Made by a program: the position numbers and the translations under genes. 64,000 nucleotides of DNA from Nitrospirota bacterium (lineage in GTDB: Bacteria; Nitrospirota; Nitrospiria; Nitrospirales; Nitrospiraceae): the NCBI GenBank assembly GCA_016219645.1, contig JACRLR010000015.1:62001-126000 (forward strand), read 5' to 3'. Shown in pieces: positions 42,802-53,281 of the stretch; the first letter of the stretch is position 1, and each line of letters starts with the position of its first letter. Under the pieces are notes generated by a model. The model made no database searches. It was not told where the DNA came from and worked only from the letters and a program-made list of their open reading frames with translations.

Positions 42802-45660
42802 ATGGAACCACGAAATGATGCGGTTGCCGTGAGGCCCTGGCACGCAATATCGGCCGACGCGCTGGCGCTGGACCTGCGCACACATCCCGAAGCCGGGCTT
42901 GGTGCGGACGAAGCCGGCCGTCGACAACAGAGTGAGGGGTTCAACGAACTGCCCGAAGCTCCCCCACCGTCACTGGTGAAGCTGTTTCTTTCTCAGTTCA
43001 CGAGCGTCATTGTCTGGGTGTTGATCGGGGCGGCGGTCATCTCCGGTCTCCTGGAAGACTGGCTCGATGCGGCGGCCATCCTGGCCATCGTGCTGCTCAA
43101 CGGAATTCTTGGATTTGTCCAGGAGTTTCGGGCTGAGCGATCGTTGGCGGCGCTGCGAAAAATGTCCGTGGCGACGGCCCGGGTCGTTCGCGACGGGATT
43201 GTGCTGTCGATTCCCGCACGGGAATTAGCGCGAGGGGATTTGATCCTCCTCGAAGCAGGCGACCGTATCCCTGCCGATGCCCGGCTGATCTACACGACGA
43301 ATTTCCAGACGCAGGAGGCCTCGCTGACCGGCGAATCGACGCCGGTTCAGAAGCATGCGGGCGTCATGGCCGGAACCGACGTCCCGCTCGCCGAGCGGAC
43401 GAACATGGCCTTTATGGGGACTATTGCGGTGTCCGGGAAAGCCAGGGCTCTTGTCGTCGCGACTGCTGTGCACACCGAGTTGGGGCGGGTCGCCGCGATG
43501 ATCCAGAAAGCCACGGAAGCTGAGCGGGCGGAAACTCCCTTGCAGCGCCGGCTTGAACAATTCGGCTATACGCTGCTGTGGCTGGCTCTGGCGGTTGTGA
43601 CCGTCGTGTTTGCGTTGGGCTATCTGCGGGGCGAGCCGGCTGTCCTGATGCTGTTGACGGCGGTGAGTCTGGCGGTGGCCGCTGTTCCGGAAGGGCTCCC
43701 CGCCGTCGTGACGATCACGCTGGCCCTGGGCGTCACCCGCATGGTGAAACGCCATGCTCTGATCCGCAAGCTGCCTGCGGTCGAAACACTCGGATCCGCC
43801 ACGGTCATCTGTTCCGACAAGACCGGCACGCTCACCAAGAACGAAATGACGGTGACGAGGTTGTTTGCTGGAGACCGGGTGTTCGAGGTGACGGGCGAAG
43901 GGTATGAGCCGATCGGCGAAATCCGTGAGGCGTTAGGCGTCAGGCGTGAAGGGACTTGGGAAGGCGGCGATGGTCAATTGTCATCGGTCACTGATCAATT
44001 GGACCACACTTCTGAGCATCCTTCACGCCTTACCCCTTACGCCTCACGCCTCACCTCTGGCGACCCCTTACGCCTCACGCCTCACGCCTCACGTCTGCCA
44101 TCAGGCTTGCGTGAGCTGCTGACGGCGGCAGTCCTTTGCAATGGTGCGACGCTGCGGCAGGAGGAGGGAACGTGGAAAATGTTGGGCGATCCGACGGAAG
44201 GGGCCTTGCTGGTTGCGGCGGCGAAAGCAGCGCTGACGATCGACAGATTCGCTTCGACCTATTGCTTTCTTGGAGAGGTGCCGTTTGATCCTGAGCGCAA
44301 GATGATGACGATCGTGCGGCAGACACCAGACGGTTCGGTCGCCTATGTCAAAGGCGCGCCGGATGTGTTGTTGCGGCACTGTACGCATCGGCTGGCCATG
44401 GACGGCACGACCGAACCGATCACAGAATCGATTCGTACCGCCATCCTCGATGCGAATGCATCGTTCGCGCATCAGGCGTTGCGTGTGCTGGCAATGGCCC
44501 ATCGGCGATTGGATGGGGAACCCAAGGTCTATCGGGCGCAAGACCTGGAGGACCGGCTGGTGTTTCTTGGGCTTGCGGCCATGAAAGACCCGCTGCGGCC
44601 GGAGGCGAAAGCCGCCGTCCAGGCCTGCCACGATGCCGGTATCAGGACCGTGATGATTACGGGAGATCATCAGGATACGGCGGTGGCGATTGCAGAAGAA
44701 CTCAGGGGGGTGAAGGAATCGATACGGTCGCTGTCCGGCATGGAACTCGATCGCTTGTCCGATGAAGAACTGGTCAAGACCGTGGACCAGGTGGCGGTCT
44801 ACGCGAGGGTTTCGGCGGAGCATAAGCTGCGTATCGTCAAAGCCTGGAAGGCGCAGGGCGCCATCGTGGCCATGACGGGGGACGGGGTGAACGATGCACC
44901 GGCAGTCAAAGCCGCGGATATCGGCGTCGCGATGGGGATAACCGGAACCGATGTCACGAAAGAGGCCGCCGACATGGTGGTGACGGACGATAATTTTGCC
45001 TCGATCGCCGCGGCCGTGGAAGAAGGTCGCGGCATCTTCGACAATATCCGCAAGACCATCTATTTTCTCTTGTCGTGCAATGTCAGCGAGGTGCTGGTCA
45101 TGTTATTTGCGACATTGATCGGGCTTCCGTTGCCCCTGTTGCCGATCCAAATTCTGTGGATGAATCTCGTGACGGACGGATTTCCTGCCCTGGCTCTGGC
45201 GGTGGATCCCAAGTCGCCCGATCTGATGAAGCAGCCGCCCCGCCGACCGGAGGCTCGGTTGTTGGACGGCGGCACACTCCTGGCTATCGGGGCGCAAGGG
45301 GTTATGTTGAGCGCGATCGCGTTGGGGGCATTCGCCTATAGCCTCTATGGTCTCCATCAAGAAGTCGAGCAGGCGAGGGCCGTTGCATTTACCGTGATGG
45401 TCGTCGCGCAATTGGTACATGCGTTCAACTGCCGAAGTGAACGATGGTCTCTGTTCCAAGTTGGTCTGTGGACCAATCGTCCACTCCTCTTGGCCTTTAC
45501 GCTCTCTCTTGGGACTCAGGTTGTCGTGCTCACCGTCCCAGCGGTCTCGACGATCTTCAAGGTTGTCCCGCTCCCGATTGAAGACTGGGCGCTGATGGGA
45601 GCGATGGGTCTGCTGCCGTTCGTAATCATGGAGGGAATCAAGTTGCTGCGGAGACCATGA
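42802..45660 (+). CDS. P-type ATPase, P2A (SERCA-like Ca) class
   Basis: A 952-residue pump with N-terminal cation ATPase domain, TGES, fourth-helix [18 protein letters not shown], phosphorylated aspartate near residue 339 ([11 protein letters not shown]), [17 protein letters not shown] and a C-terminal helix bundle. The AVPEGLP motif is that of Ca pumps, distinct from the pump at 6652. Between residues 376 and 433 the nucleotide-binding domain carries a serine, threonine and leucine rich insert encoded by intergenic-type repeats. It lies between the CaCA exchanger and the hydrogenase operon. Confidence 0.9.
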   Translation: MEPRNDAVAVRPWHAISADALALDLRTHPEAGLGADEAGRRQQSEGFNELPEAPPPSLVKLFLSQFTSVIVWVLIGAAVISGLLEDWLDAAAILAIVLLNGILGFVQEFRAERSLAALRKMSVATARVVRDGIVLSIPARELARGDLILLEAGDRIPADARLIYTTNFQTQEASLTGESTPVQKHAGVMAGTDVPLAERTNMAFMGTIAVSGKARALVVATAVHTELGRVAAMIQKATEAERAETPLQRRLEQFGYTLLWLALAVVTVVFALGYLRGEPAVLMLLTAVSLAVAAVPEGLPAVVTITLALGVTRMVKRHALIRKLPAVETLGSATVICSDKTGTLTKNEMTVTRLFAGDRVFEVTGEGYEPIGEIREALGVRREGTWEGGDGQLSSVTDQLDHTSEHPSRLTPYASRLTSGDPLRLTPHASRLPSGLRELLTAAVLCNGATLRQEEGTWKMLGDPTEGALLVAAAKAALTIDRFASTYCFLGEVPFDPERKMMTIVRQTPDGSVAYVKGAPDVLLRHCTHRLAMDGTTEPITESIRTAILDANASFAHQALRVLAMAHRRLDGEPKVYRAQDLEDRLVFLGLAAMKDPLRPEAKAAVQACHDAGIRTVMITGDHQDTAVAIAEELRGVKESIRSLSGMELDRLSDEELVKTVDQVAVYARVSAEHKLRIVKAWKAQGAIVAMTGDGVNDAPAVKAADIGVAMGITGTDVTKEAADMVVTDDNFASIAAAVEEGRGIFDNIRKTIYFLLSCNVSEVLVMLFATLIGLPLPLLPIQILWMNLVTDGFPALALAVDPKSPDLMKQPPRRPEARLLDGGTLLAIGAQGVMLSAIALGAFAYSLYGLHQEVEQARAVAFTVMVVAQLVHAFNCRSERWSLFQVGLWTNRPLLLAFTLSLGTQVVVLTVPAVSTIFKVVPLPIEDWALMGAMGLLPFVIMEGIKLLRRP
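43928..44100 (+). repeat. Heptameric repeat palindrome inserted in frame in a P-type ATPase
   Basis: Within the ATPase coding region, GCGTTAGGCGTCAGGCGTGA (left) is complementary in pattern to the chain ACGCCTCACGCCTCACG (right). Between them lies GGTCAATTGTCATCGGTCAC, of the same type as the GGTCATT repeat at 25976. It adds about 50 residues while keeping the frame open. Other members of these families are intergenic. Confidence 0.8.
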
Positions 45661-45719
45661 ACGTGCAAGTCTGTTCAAGAGAGTCGCAACAGCCGCTCGG
45701 CGTTGCAGAAAGGAACAGG

Positions 45720-46844
45720 ATGAAGAACAAGCCGATCAACGAGCCAGGTCCCGCCCTCTTAGCGAAGCCCTCTTTCCAACGGCTCATCGATCTGTTGCAC
45801 AAACAGGGCTATCGAGTTCTGGGTCCCACCTTGCGCGACGGCGCAGTGGTGTGGGACACGATCCGTCAGATCTCGGATCTGCCGGTCGGCTGGCGCGATG
45901 TGCAGGAACCGGGTCGCTATCGGTTAGAGGATACCGGCTCAGCCCAGATCTTCGGTGTCGTGCATGGGCCGCAATCGCTCAAGCCCTTGACCTTCACGCC
46001 CCGCGAGCCGCTGCTCCAGATTGAACGAACGAAGGACGGATTCACTGTACGGCCGACGCTCCCCCGGGAGGAGAAGATCGCTGTGTTGGGGGCTCGCGCC
46101 TGCGATCTCGCCGGACTGGCCATCCAGGATCATATTTTCCTGAAAGACCGCTATGCGGATCCATACTATGAAGCCCGCCGCAAGGGGCTCCTTGTCATCG
46201 CGGTGAACTGCACTCGCGCGCTAGCCACGTGTTTCTGCGCCTCGATGGAGACCGGACCGCGAGCAACCAGCCGGTTCGATCTTGTGTTGACGGAATTGGA
46301 TGACGTGTTCCTGATCGAAGCGGGCAGCGGGGCCGGCCGTGGAGTTCTCGCGGAGTTGTCGTTGCCCGCTGCGTCGCAGGAGCTGGGCACAGACGCCGCA
46401 CGTCGCATCGATGTCTGCGCCCAAAGCCAAGTCAGACGCTTAGATCGGTCGCGCCTGCCGCAGGCGCTCTATGATGCGCATGAACATCCACGGTGGGATG
46501 ATGTGGCGGCGCGTTGTCTTGCCTGCGGGAACTGTACGATGGTCTGCCCGACTTGCTTCTGCCACCAGGCGGAGGAGCCGGCGGACCTCACGCAGCAGTA
46601 TAGTGAGCACCTCAGATTATGGGATTCCTGTTTCACCCAGGAGCATGGGTATATTCATGGCAAGAACATTCGCCCGACGACCAAGGACCGGTACCGCATG
46701 TGGCTCACGCATAAGTTGGCCTCCTGGATCGACCAGTTTGGAACGTCCGGCTGCGTAGGCTGCGGGCGCTGTATCACCTGGTGTCCGGTCGGGATCGACC
46801 TGACCGAAGAGTTGCCGGCGCTTCTAACCCTGGCTCGACTATGA
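45720..46844 (+). CDS. hyhB: Group 3b [NiFe] hydrogenase iron-sulfur subunit (beta)
   Basis: A 374-residue ferredoxin-like subunit. The C-terminal third holds two cluster motifs, CLACGNCTMVCPTCFCH and CVGCGRCITWCPVG, that carry electrons between the hydrogenase and the flavin subunit. The N-terminal 230 residues match the beta subunit of archaeal sulfhydrogenases (ARACDLAGLAIQDHIFL region). AAAGGAACAGG precedes the ATG at 45720. Its stop overlaps the next gene start (ATGA). It is first in the four-subunit hydrogenase operon. Confidence 0.88.
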   Translation: MKNKPINEPGPALLAKPSFQRLIDLLHKQGYRVLGPTLRDGAVVWDTIRQISDLPVGWRDVQEPGRYRLEDTGSAQIFGVVHGPQSLKPLTFTPREPLLQIERTKDGFTVRPTLPREEKIAVLGARACDLAGLAIQDHIFLKDRYADPYYEARRKGLLVIAVNCTRALATCFCASMETGPRATSRFDLVLTELDDVFLIEAGSGAGRGVLAELSLPAASQELGTDAARRIDVCAQSQVRRLDRSRLPQALYDAHEHPRWDDVAARCLACGNCTMVCPTCFCHQAEEPADLTQQYSEHLRLWDSCFTQEHGYIHGKNIRPTTKDRYRMWLTHKLASWIDQFGTSGCVGCGRCITWCPVGIDLTEELPALLTLARL

Positions 46845-47698
46845 ACGGCGTCGCAAATCGGCAGTCCCAGAACCCTTACGAGATCCAGCCGGCGACGATC
46901 GTCGAGAAGATCTCGGAGGCGGAGGACATCGAGACATTCCGTTTGCGCTTCATCAATCAGGCGACGCGGCGCGGGTTCCGGTTTGCGCCGGGACAATTCA
47001 ACATGGTCTATGCCTTCGGCGTGGGTGAAGTGGCGATTTCGATTGTCTCCGATCCCGGCCAGCCTGGACTGCTGGATCACACGATCCGGGTGATTGGGCG
47101 GGTCACGAAGGCGATCGGGCGCCTGAAGCCGGGTGATGTCTTGGGCCTCCGCGGGCCGTATGGGGTGGGGTGGCCGCTGGATGAAGCCCGCGACAAGGAT
47201 GTCATCATCGTGACCGGTGGGTTGGGTTGCGCACCGGTAGTCGGCGCCATTGAATACATCTTCCGGAGGCGCGATCAGTATGGTGCCGTCAAGATTTTGC
47301 ACGGGGTGAAGACCCCCCACGATCTGCTCTATCGCGCTCGGTTCGACGCCTGGCGACGGCATCCCAATACCGAGGTGTTGCTGACGAGCGACCAGCCGGA
47401 TAAGACCTGGGCTTACCACGTCGGCGTGGTGACGGACCTGTTTGAGCAGGTGTCGCTTGATCCGGCCAAGAGCATGGTCCTGATGTGCGGGCCGGAGATC
47501 ATGATGCGTTTGGGCGCGCCGATCTTGATGCGGCGCGGGATTCCGGCGACCGCGCTCTACGTGTCGCTCGAACGGCATATGGAGTGCGGTATCGGTTTGT
47601 GCGGCCATTGTCAGTTGGGGCCCTACTTTCTGTGCAAGGATGGTCCGGTCATGCGGTACGACCGGGCAGCGCCGTGGTTGGGACGAACAGGGGTGTAG
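46841..47698 (+). CDS. hyhG: Group 3b hydrogenase FAD/NAD(P)-binding subunit (gamma)
   Basis: A 285-residue reductase of the dihydroorotate dehydrogenase electron-transfer type: an FAD barrel (FRFAPGQFNMVYAFGVGEVA), a NAD(P)-binding fold starting DVIIVTGGLGCAPVVGAI, and a C-terminal [2Fe-2S] site in HMECGIGLCGHCQLG ending FLCKDGPV. It connects the iron-sulfur chain to NAD(P)H. The ATG at 46841 overlaps the previous stop. Confidence 0.92.
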   Translation: MNGVANRQSQNPYEIQPATIVEKISEAEDIETFRLRFINQATRRGFRFAPGQFNMVYAFGVGEVAISIVSDPGQPGLLDHTIRVIGRVTKAIGRLKPGDVLGLRGPYGVGWPLDEARDKDVIIVTGGLGCAPVVGAIEYIFRRRDQYGAVKILHGVKTPHDLLYRARFDAWRRHPNTEVLLTSDQPDKTWAYHVGVVTDLFEQVSLDPAKSMVLMCGPEIMMRLGAPILMRRGIPATALYVSLERHMECGIGLCGHCQLGPYFLCKDGPVMRYDRAAPWLGRTGV

Positions 47699-47855
47699 CT
47701 CGTGAAGCGTAAGGGGTGAGGGGTGGCGTGTTACAGAGGAAACGCGGCACGATGAATGATGAACGATGGATTTGTGGATCCAGCCATTCAGTACCCCGCG
47801 TGAAATGACGCCTAACTCCTGACGCCTCACGAGAAGGTCTGGACGAGCGAGACAT
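47699..47855. repeat. Heptameric repeats between hydrogenase genes
   Basis: GTGAAGCGTAAGGGGTGAGG at about 47702 and GACGCCTAACTCCTGACGCC near 47813 are inverted degenerate chains of 7-nt units related to those inside the ATPase at 43928. They interrupt an otherwise tight operon by 157 bases. No gene or promoter is seen. Confidence 0.7.
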
Positions 47856-48695
47856 ATGGAAAGGCAGAAAGAAACCACGACGCCTGTTCGGCCCCGATTG
47901 GGTATATTCAAGTTCACCTCCTGCGACGGCTGTCAGCTCAGCATCTTGAATCTGGAAGATGACCTGCTCACCTTGGGACAGGTCCTGGACATCTCCTACT
48001 TTCCGGAAGCTTCGAGCGATATGAGAGCAGGTCCATATGACATCGCGCTGGTCGAAGGTTCGATCACCACGCCTGAGGATACGCATCGGATCCTGTCCGT
48101 GCGGGAGCAGGCCAAGGTCCTGATCACGATCGGGGCCTGCGCCACGGCCGGGGGGATTCAAGCGTTGCGCAACTGGGCCGACGTCGAGGCCTTCAAGCGC
48201 GTGGTCTATCCCAATCCGCAGTACATCGAGAGCCTCACCGCTTCGACGCCGATCTCGGAACATGTGCGCGTGGACTTCGAGCTCTGGGGCTGTCCGATCG
48301 ATAGGGGGCAACTATTGAGACTGCTCACCGATTTGTCAGCCGGTGTGCAATCGAGGCTGCCCTCTCATCCGGTCTGTGTAGACTGCAAACGACGCGGGAT
48401 CGTCTGCGTGATGGTCGCGAAGGGAATTCCTTGCCTGGGGCCTGTTACGCGCACTGGCTGCGGGGCGATTTGTCCGGGCATGGGGCGGGACTGTTACGGC
48501 TGCTTCGGGCCGGCAGAGGGTTCCGTCCTGGGGCCGGGGGTCCCCCCGAATACAGCCTCGCTCGCGAAGCAGTTTCATCATGGGCTTCAGCTCATTCCAG
48601 TCGAAGTGCTGCGGCGGTTTCGTGGGATCAACGGCTCCGTCAAACCATTCCGGGAGGAGAGCCAGGTGTGGGAACGTCTAGGCCGTGACGAGTAG
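47856..48695 (+). CDS. hyhS: Group 3b [NiFe] hydrogenase small subunit
   Basis: A 279-residue small subunit. N-terminal TSCDGCQLSILNLEDD, then IGACATAGG and ELWGCPIDR, give the proximal [4Fe-4S] ligands. CVDCKRRGIVCVMVAKGIPC and CGAICPGMGRDCYGC hold the medial and distal clusters. There is no twin-arginine signal, so the enzyme is cytoplasmic, as group 3b enzymes are. It passes electrons from the NiFe site to the iron-sulfur and flavin subunits. Confidence 0.94.
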   Translation: MERQKETTTPVRPRLGIFKFTSCDGCQLSILNLEDDLLTLGQVLDISYFPEASSDMRAGPYDIALVEGSITTPEDTHRILSVREQAKVLITIGACATAGGIQALRNWADVEAFKRVVYPNPQYIESLTASTPISEHVRVDFELWGCPIDRGQLLRLLTDLSAGVQSRLPSHPVCVDCKRRGIVCVMVAKGIPCLGPVTRTGCGAICPGMGRDCYGCFGPAEGSVLGPGVPPNTASLAKQFHHGLQLIPVEVLRRFRGINGSVKPFREESQVWERLGRDE

Positions 48696-48781
48696 GGGGC
48701 CGGCTCCCTCCGTCGCCTCTGGGCTGAGGAGGGTGCCCGTCCCGGTGCGACTTGAAGCGTGACGTGTGAGGAGTGAAGGGG

Positions 48782-50083
48782 ATGGCTGAAGAGAAACACA
48801 AGGCCAGAACGATTGCGATCAATACCATCGCCAGGGTGGAGGGTGAAGGAGCGTTGCGCGTCACGGTGACGGACGGTCTCGTGCAGGACGTGGAGCTGAG
48901 GATCTTTGAACCGCCGCGGTTCTTTGAGGCGTTCTTGCAAGGCAGGCACTACGACGAGGTGACGGACATTGTGGCGCGGATCTGTGGCATCTGTCCGGTC
49001 GCCTACCAGATGAGCGCGGTCCATGCGTTGGAGCAGATCTTCGGCGTCGAGGTGACCGGCTCGTTGCGGGACCTGCGAAGACTGATCTACTGCGGCGAAT
49101 GGATCGAGAGCCACGCGTTGCACGTCTATATGCTGCAGGCGCCGGATTTCCTCGGCTATGACAGCGGCATCGCGATGGCGAAGGACCACGCGGATATGGT
49201 CACCCGTGGTCTGCGGCTCAAAAAAGCGGGCAATGCCATCATGACGTTGCTGGGTGGCCGTTCCGTGCATCCCGTCTCGGTGAAGGTCGGCGGGTTTTCG
49301 CGGGTGCCGCGGCGACGCGAGTTGGAGGGTCTCAAAGACGAACTGCTGTGGGCGCGCGATGCGGCGGTTGCGACGGTCCGCTGGGTGGCGGGCTTTGAGT
49401 ATCCTGATTTTCTGCCCGATTCCCTGTTCGTCGCGCTCCGTGCTTCCGGCGAGTATCCCTTCAACGAAGGGCAGATCGTCTCCAGCAACGGTCTGCAAAT
49501 CTCAGCGACCGAGTTCGAGCGGCATTTTGCCGAACAGCAGGTATCCTATTCCAATGCCCTCCACTGTACGCTGCATGGATCGCCCTATCTCGTCGGGCCG
49601 CTGGCACGTCTGAACTTCAACCACGATCATCTCTCGCCGCTGGCCAGGCAGATCCTGGCCGGCACCGGACTGACGCTGCCCCTGCGCAATCCCTTTCACG
49701 GGATCATTGCCCGCTCGGTGGAAATTCTTTACGCGTTGGAGGAATCGTTGCGGCTGATCGAACTGTACGACCCGCCACCCTCGCCCTCCGTGGCGGTCGT
49801 CGTTCGACCGGGCAGCGGGACAGCCTGCACCGAAGCGCCACGCGGTATCCTCTACCATCGGTACAGGGTGGATGCGGACGGGATCATCCGCGAAGCCAAG
49901 ATTGTTCCACCGACCTCGCAGAACCAGGGTCGAATCGAACAGGATCTTCGCCTGTTCATGCCTCGCCTGTTGAACCTTCCCGACAAGGAAGCGGCGCTCG
50001 CCTGCGAACGGGTAATCCGGTGCTACGATCCTTGTATTTCTTGCGCCACGCATTTCTTGCGATTGGAAATTGAACGCGAATAA
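48782..50083 (+). CDS. hyhL: Group 3b [NiFe] hydrogenase large subunit
   Basis: A 433-residue catalytic subunit. The four NiFe ligands lie in [12 protein letters not shown] (about residues 64-75) and [11 protein letters not shown] near the C-terminus. The final FLRLEIERE after the histidine is the tail expected to be removed by the maturation protease encoded next. The subunit oxidises or evolves hydrogen with NAD(P). GAGGAGTGAAGGGG gives the ATG at 48782; part of this site comes from a heptameric GTGAAGC-type repeat. It resembles the hydrogenases reported in comammox Nitrospira. Confidence 0.95.
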   Translation: MAEEKHKARTIAINTIARVEGEGALRVTVTDGLVQDVELRIFEPPRFFEAFLQGRHYDEVTDIVARICGICPVAYQMSAVHALEQIFGVEVTGSLRDLRRLIYCGEWIESHALHVYMLQAPDFLGYDSGIAMAKDHADMVTRGLRLKKAGNAIMTLLGGRSVHPVSVKVGGFSRVPRRRELEGLKDELLWARDAAVATVRWVAGFEYPDFLPDSLFVALRASGEYPFNEGQIVSSNGLQISATEFERHFAEQQVSYSNALHCTLHGSPYLVGPLARLNFNHDHLSPLARQILAGTGLTLPLRNPFHGIIARSVEILYALEESLRLIELYDPPPSPSVAVVVRPGSGTACTEAPRGILYHRYRVDADGIIREAKIVPPTSQNQGRIEQDLRLFMPRLLNLPDKEAALACERVIRCYDPCISCATHFLRLEIERE

Positions 50084-50097
50084 GAACCAAACAGACC

Positions 50098-50571
50098 ATG
50101 GCTGCAGTTCGAATCATCGGTCTCGGTAATGCATTCAAAGGCGACGATGCGGTCGGCCTTCTTGCTGCTCGCCGGCTTCGCGCGCGAGTGGATGACCGGG
50201 TGGAGGTGATCGAAGCGGAAATGGCCGGCGTGGAGATCATGGAGTTGATGAAGGGAGCGCGCATCGCGATACTGATCGATGCCGCGCGCAGCGGGCAGGC
50301 TCCGGGGACGATCCACCGCTTCAATGCCTCGGACAGTCCGGTCAGTTCCCTTGTGTTTCCCCGTTCCAGTCATGCCATCGGCGCGCTGGACGCGTTGGAG
50401 CTTGCACGGACGTTGGGCACTCTTCCGCCGGTCGTCATCGTGTTCGGGATTGAAGCCGGTGACACAGGAGCCGGGCAGCCTCTGTCGCCACAGGTGGCTC
50501 AGGCGTTGGACGAGGTCGTCGAACGAATTCTCCGGGAGAGCGAGGCGCTAACGTGCACGAATTACATCTGA
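50098..50571 (+). CDS. Hydrogenase maturation protease
   Basis: A 157-residue endopeptidase of the HyaD/HycI family. GLGNAFKGDDAVGLLAAR holds the first nickel-sensing acidic residue, IDAARSGQAPGTIH the second, and SSHAIGALDALELARTLG the histidine. It clips the C-terminal tail of the large subunit after nickel insertion. It lies 14 bases after the large-subunit gene, and its end overlaps hypA by 19 bases. Confidence 0.92.
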   Translation: MAAVRIIGLGNAFKGDDAVGLLAARRLRARVDDRVEVIEAEMAGVEIMELMKGARIAILIDAARSGQAPGTIHRFNASDSPVSSLVFPRSSHAIGALDALELARTLGTLPPVVIVFGIEAGDTGAGQPLSPQVAQALDEVVERILRESEALTCTNYI

Positions 50572-50903
50572 TGGCGCAGGTTGTCAAAGCCGTCGAGACC
50601 GGGCTGGAGAGGGCGCCGGGGGCCAAACCGACGGTGGTAAGACTTAAAGTAAGCGCGCTGTCGCATCTGCTGGCGGATCCCTCCACTCTTCACGCGGCCT
50701 TTGCGCTGGCCGCCTGCGGTACAGTGGCCCAAGGAGCCGCGCTCGAAATTATCACGGCATCCGGTGAAGCCTGGTGCCCACATTGCGAGATACGAGCGAC
50801 GGGTGCGGGACAAGATGTGATCTGTCCAACCTGCGGAGCACTCATGATCGCGGGAGAAGGGGTGCCGGAAGTGATGGTACAGGAGGTCGTGGTGGAAGAA
50901 TGA
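50553..50903 (+). CDS. hypA: Hydrogenase nickel incorporation protein HypA
   Basis: A 116-residue metallochaperone. It starts MHELHLMAQVVKAVE, with the conserved N-terminal MHE nickel motif (GTG start at 50553). The zinc site is formed by CPHC and CPTCG. It delivers nickel to the large subunit, normally with HypB. The stop overlaps the hypF start (ATGA). No hypB follows in this cluster. Confidence 0.93.
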   Translation: MHELHLMAQVVKAVETGLERAPGAKPTVVRLKVSALSHLLADPSTLHAAFALAACGTVAQGAALEIITASGEAWCPHCEIRATGAGQDVICPTCGALMIAGEGVPEVMVQEVVVEE

Positions 50904-53266
50904 GGGACAGCATTGCTCATCGCCTTCGCGTTGAAGTGGACGGGACTGTGCAAGGCGTCGGGTTCCGCCCGTTTGTGTACCGGCTGGCACGAGAACTGGA
51001 GCTGGCCGGATGGATCAGCAACAAGAGCGACGGTCTGTTGATTGAAGTGGAAGGGGAGGCCGGCGCCGTTGAGACGTTTCTCCATCGGCTGGAGACCGAC
51101 GCACCGGCCTCCGCACGAGTCGAGACTCTGATGACAGCCGTTATTCCGGCACAAGGCGGCATATCTTTTTCGATCTGCACCAGCACCGGTTCCGGTCAGC
51201 GGACCCTCGTCATTCCACCGGATCTGGCGACGTGCCTCGACTGCCGCCGCGAACTTGCGGATCCAACCGACCGCCGGTTTCGCTATCCCTTCCTCACTTG
51301 CACGCAATGCGGACCTCGTTTCAGCCTGCTCACAGCGATTCCTTACGACCGGCCCAATACGACCATGGCGGGATTTGGACTCTGCTCCGCTTGTCGAACC
51401 GAGTACGAAGACGAAACGGATCGGCGCTTTCACGCTGAGCCGATCGCATGCCCGGCCTGCGGACCACACGTGATCTTGTGGGATGAAGAGGGGCGCGATG
51501 TCGCCGGCGGCGACGAAGCCTTGCGTCAGGCGGCGGCCTTGATCCGTGAGGGATTCATTGTCGCGGTCAAAGGCCTAGGCGGGTTTCAGCTCTGGGTCGA
51601 TGCGGGCCCGGGGGAAGCCGTACAGCGCCTACGCTCTCGAAAACGGAGGCCGGACAAGCCGTTTGCCCTGTTGTTTCCTTCTGTAGAATCGGTCCGAGCC
51701 TCCTGTGTGTTGTCGCCGGAAGAGGAAACATTTCTTCGTTCGCCGCAAGCGCCGATTGTGTTGGTGAGGAAACGCCAAGAGGCGGATCTGGCCGAAGCAG
51801 TCTCCCCGGGGAATCCCTACATCGGCGCGATGTTGCCGGCCACGCCGTTGCATTATCTGTTGATGGAGGACCTGCAACGGCCGGTGGTGGCCACGAGCGG
51901 TAATCGGTCCGAGGAACCGATTGTGATCGATGAGCGAGAGGCGCTCATTCGGCTGAAGGGGATCGCGGACGCGTTTCTCGTGCATAACCGGCCGATTGCC
52001 AGGCCGGTAGACGACTCGGTGATACGGGTGTTTCCCGGTGGGCCTGAGCCGAAGTCTAAGCCCAAGATGAATGTGGTGCTGCTGCGGCGGGCGCGAGGCT
52101 TCGTGCCTCAAGCGATCCGCTTAGGCGAGAATATGCGTCAGGGAAGAACGAGCGATCCGGTCCTTGCCGTGGGCGGGCATCTCAAGAACACTGTAGCCAT
52201 GCTGTGCGGTGATCGCGTTGTGATGAGCCAACACGTCGGTGATTTGTCTACGGTGGAAGCCGTCCTGGCCTTTCGACAAGTTGTGGATGATCTCCAGCGG
52301 CTGCTCCAGGTCGCACCTCAGACCATTGCCTGCGATCGGCACCCCGATTATCGTTCGTCGGTCTTCGCGCGCGAGTTGGCGGCTGCTCTGTCCGTGCCGC
52401 TCGTTCCCGTGCAGCATCACCATGCGCACGTCGCTTCCTGTATGGCGGAACATGGGATCGACGGCGAGGTGCTCGGCATCGCGTGGGATGGAGCCGGTTA
52501 CGGGTTGGATGGCCAGATTTGGGGTGGGGAATTTCTCATTGCGAGCTATGAGGGGTTCACCCGGTTCGCGCACCTCCGACCGTTCCGGTTGCCGGGCGGA
52601 GAAGCCGCGATGCGAGAGCCGATACGCACGGCTGCGGCCCTGCTGTGGGACATCATGGGAGAGGAGATGCTGGCGCACCGGCTTCCTCGTTGGAAACCGC
52701 CGCACGATCAGCAGGTCCAACTCGCGATGTTGCTCAGAACCGGGGTCGCATCACCATGGACGACGAGTATGGGCCGGCTGTTCGACGGAGTGGCGTCGCT
52801 CACAGGCCTGTGCCATAGTGCATCATTCGAAGGACAAGCTGCCATGGCAGTCGAGTTCGCAGCAGAGCGGGCCCGGCAGAGCGGGGGAGACCCAGCAGCA
52901 GGATATTCAATGGACTTGCGCCCGGGTCCTTCTACTGCGAAGGGCTGGGTCGTCGATTGGCGGCCTATGGTGAGCGCCATCGTGGATGATCTTCGTGTGG
53001 GAAGCAGTGCCGAGTTAATTGCGGCGCGGTTTCACGCCGGGATAGTCGAGGTGATGCTGCGCGTCGCGCGGGAAGCAGGGCTGGAGCGTGTGATTCTGAC
53101 CGGAGGCTGTTTTCAGAATGCCTACCTGCTGCGATTGGCACAGCACCGGTTGGCAGAGGCCGGCTTCACGGTCTATAGCCATTGTCTCGCTCCACCGAAT
53201 GATGGTGGGTTGTCCTTAGGGCAAGCTGTGGTCGCGGCACACCATGCTGATGGCCCCTCTAGATAA
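50900..53266 (+). CDS. hypF: Carbamoyltransferase HypF
   Basis: A 788-residue enzyme that makes the CN ligands of the NiFe site. In order it has an acylphosphatase domain (VDGTVQGVGFRPFVYRLARE), two zinc fingers (CLDCRREL...CTQCGPR and CSACRTEY...CPACGPH), a YrdC-like domain (VAVKGLGGFQLWVDA, ATSGNRSEEP) and a Kae1-like domain with the VQHHHAHVASCMAEHG metal site. The length is normal. The start at 50900 overlaps hypA. Confidence 0.95.
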   Translation: MRDSIAHRLRVEVDGTVQGVGFRPFVYRLARELELAGWISNKSDGLLIEVEGEAGAVETFLHRLETDAPASARVETLMTAVIPAQGGISFSICTSTGSGQRTLVIPPDLATCLDCRRELADPTDRRFRYPFLTCTQCGPRFSLLTAIPYDRPNTTMAGFGLCSACRTEYEDETDRRFHAEPIACPACGPHVILWDEEGRDVAGGDEALRQAAALIREGFIVAVKGLGGFQLWVDAGPGEAVQRLRSRKRRPDKPFALLFPSVESVRASCVLSPEEETFLRSPQAPIVLVRKRQEADLAEAVSPGNPYIGAMLPATPLHYLLMEDLQRPVVATSGNRSEEPIVIDEREALIRLKGIADAFLVHNRPIARPVDDSVIRVFPGGPEPKSKPKMNVVLLRRARGFVPQAIRLGENMRQGRTSDPVLAVGGHLKNTVAMLCGDRVVMSQHVGDLSTVEAVLAFRQVVDDLQRLLQVAPQTIACDRHPDYRSSVFARELAAALSVPLVPVQHHHAHVASCMAEHGIDGEVLGIAWDGAGYGLDGQIWGGEFLIASYEGFTRFAHLRPFRLPGGEAAMREPIRTAAALLWDIMGEEMLAHRLPRWKPPHDQQVQLAMLLRTGVASPWTTSMGRLFDGVASLTGLCHSASFEGQAAMAVEFAAERARQSGGDPAAGYSMDLRPGPSTAKGWVVDWRPMVSAIVDDLRVGSSAELIAARFHAGIVEVMLRVAREAGLERVILTGGCFQNAYLLRLAQHRLAEAGFTVYSHCLAPPNDGGLSLGQAVVAAHHADGPSR

Positions 53267-53281
53267 AAGGTGGGAGGAACG

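Noticed and set aside
46655-47917. Long open frame of 420 codons on the minus strand across the hydrogenase gamma gene
   Set aside because: It is antisense to a gene with clear FAD and iron-sulfur motifs, and its own translation shows no recognisable domain; GC-rich third positions create such frames.
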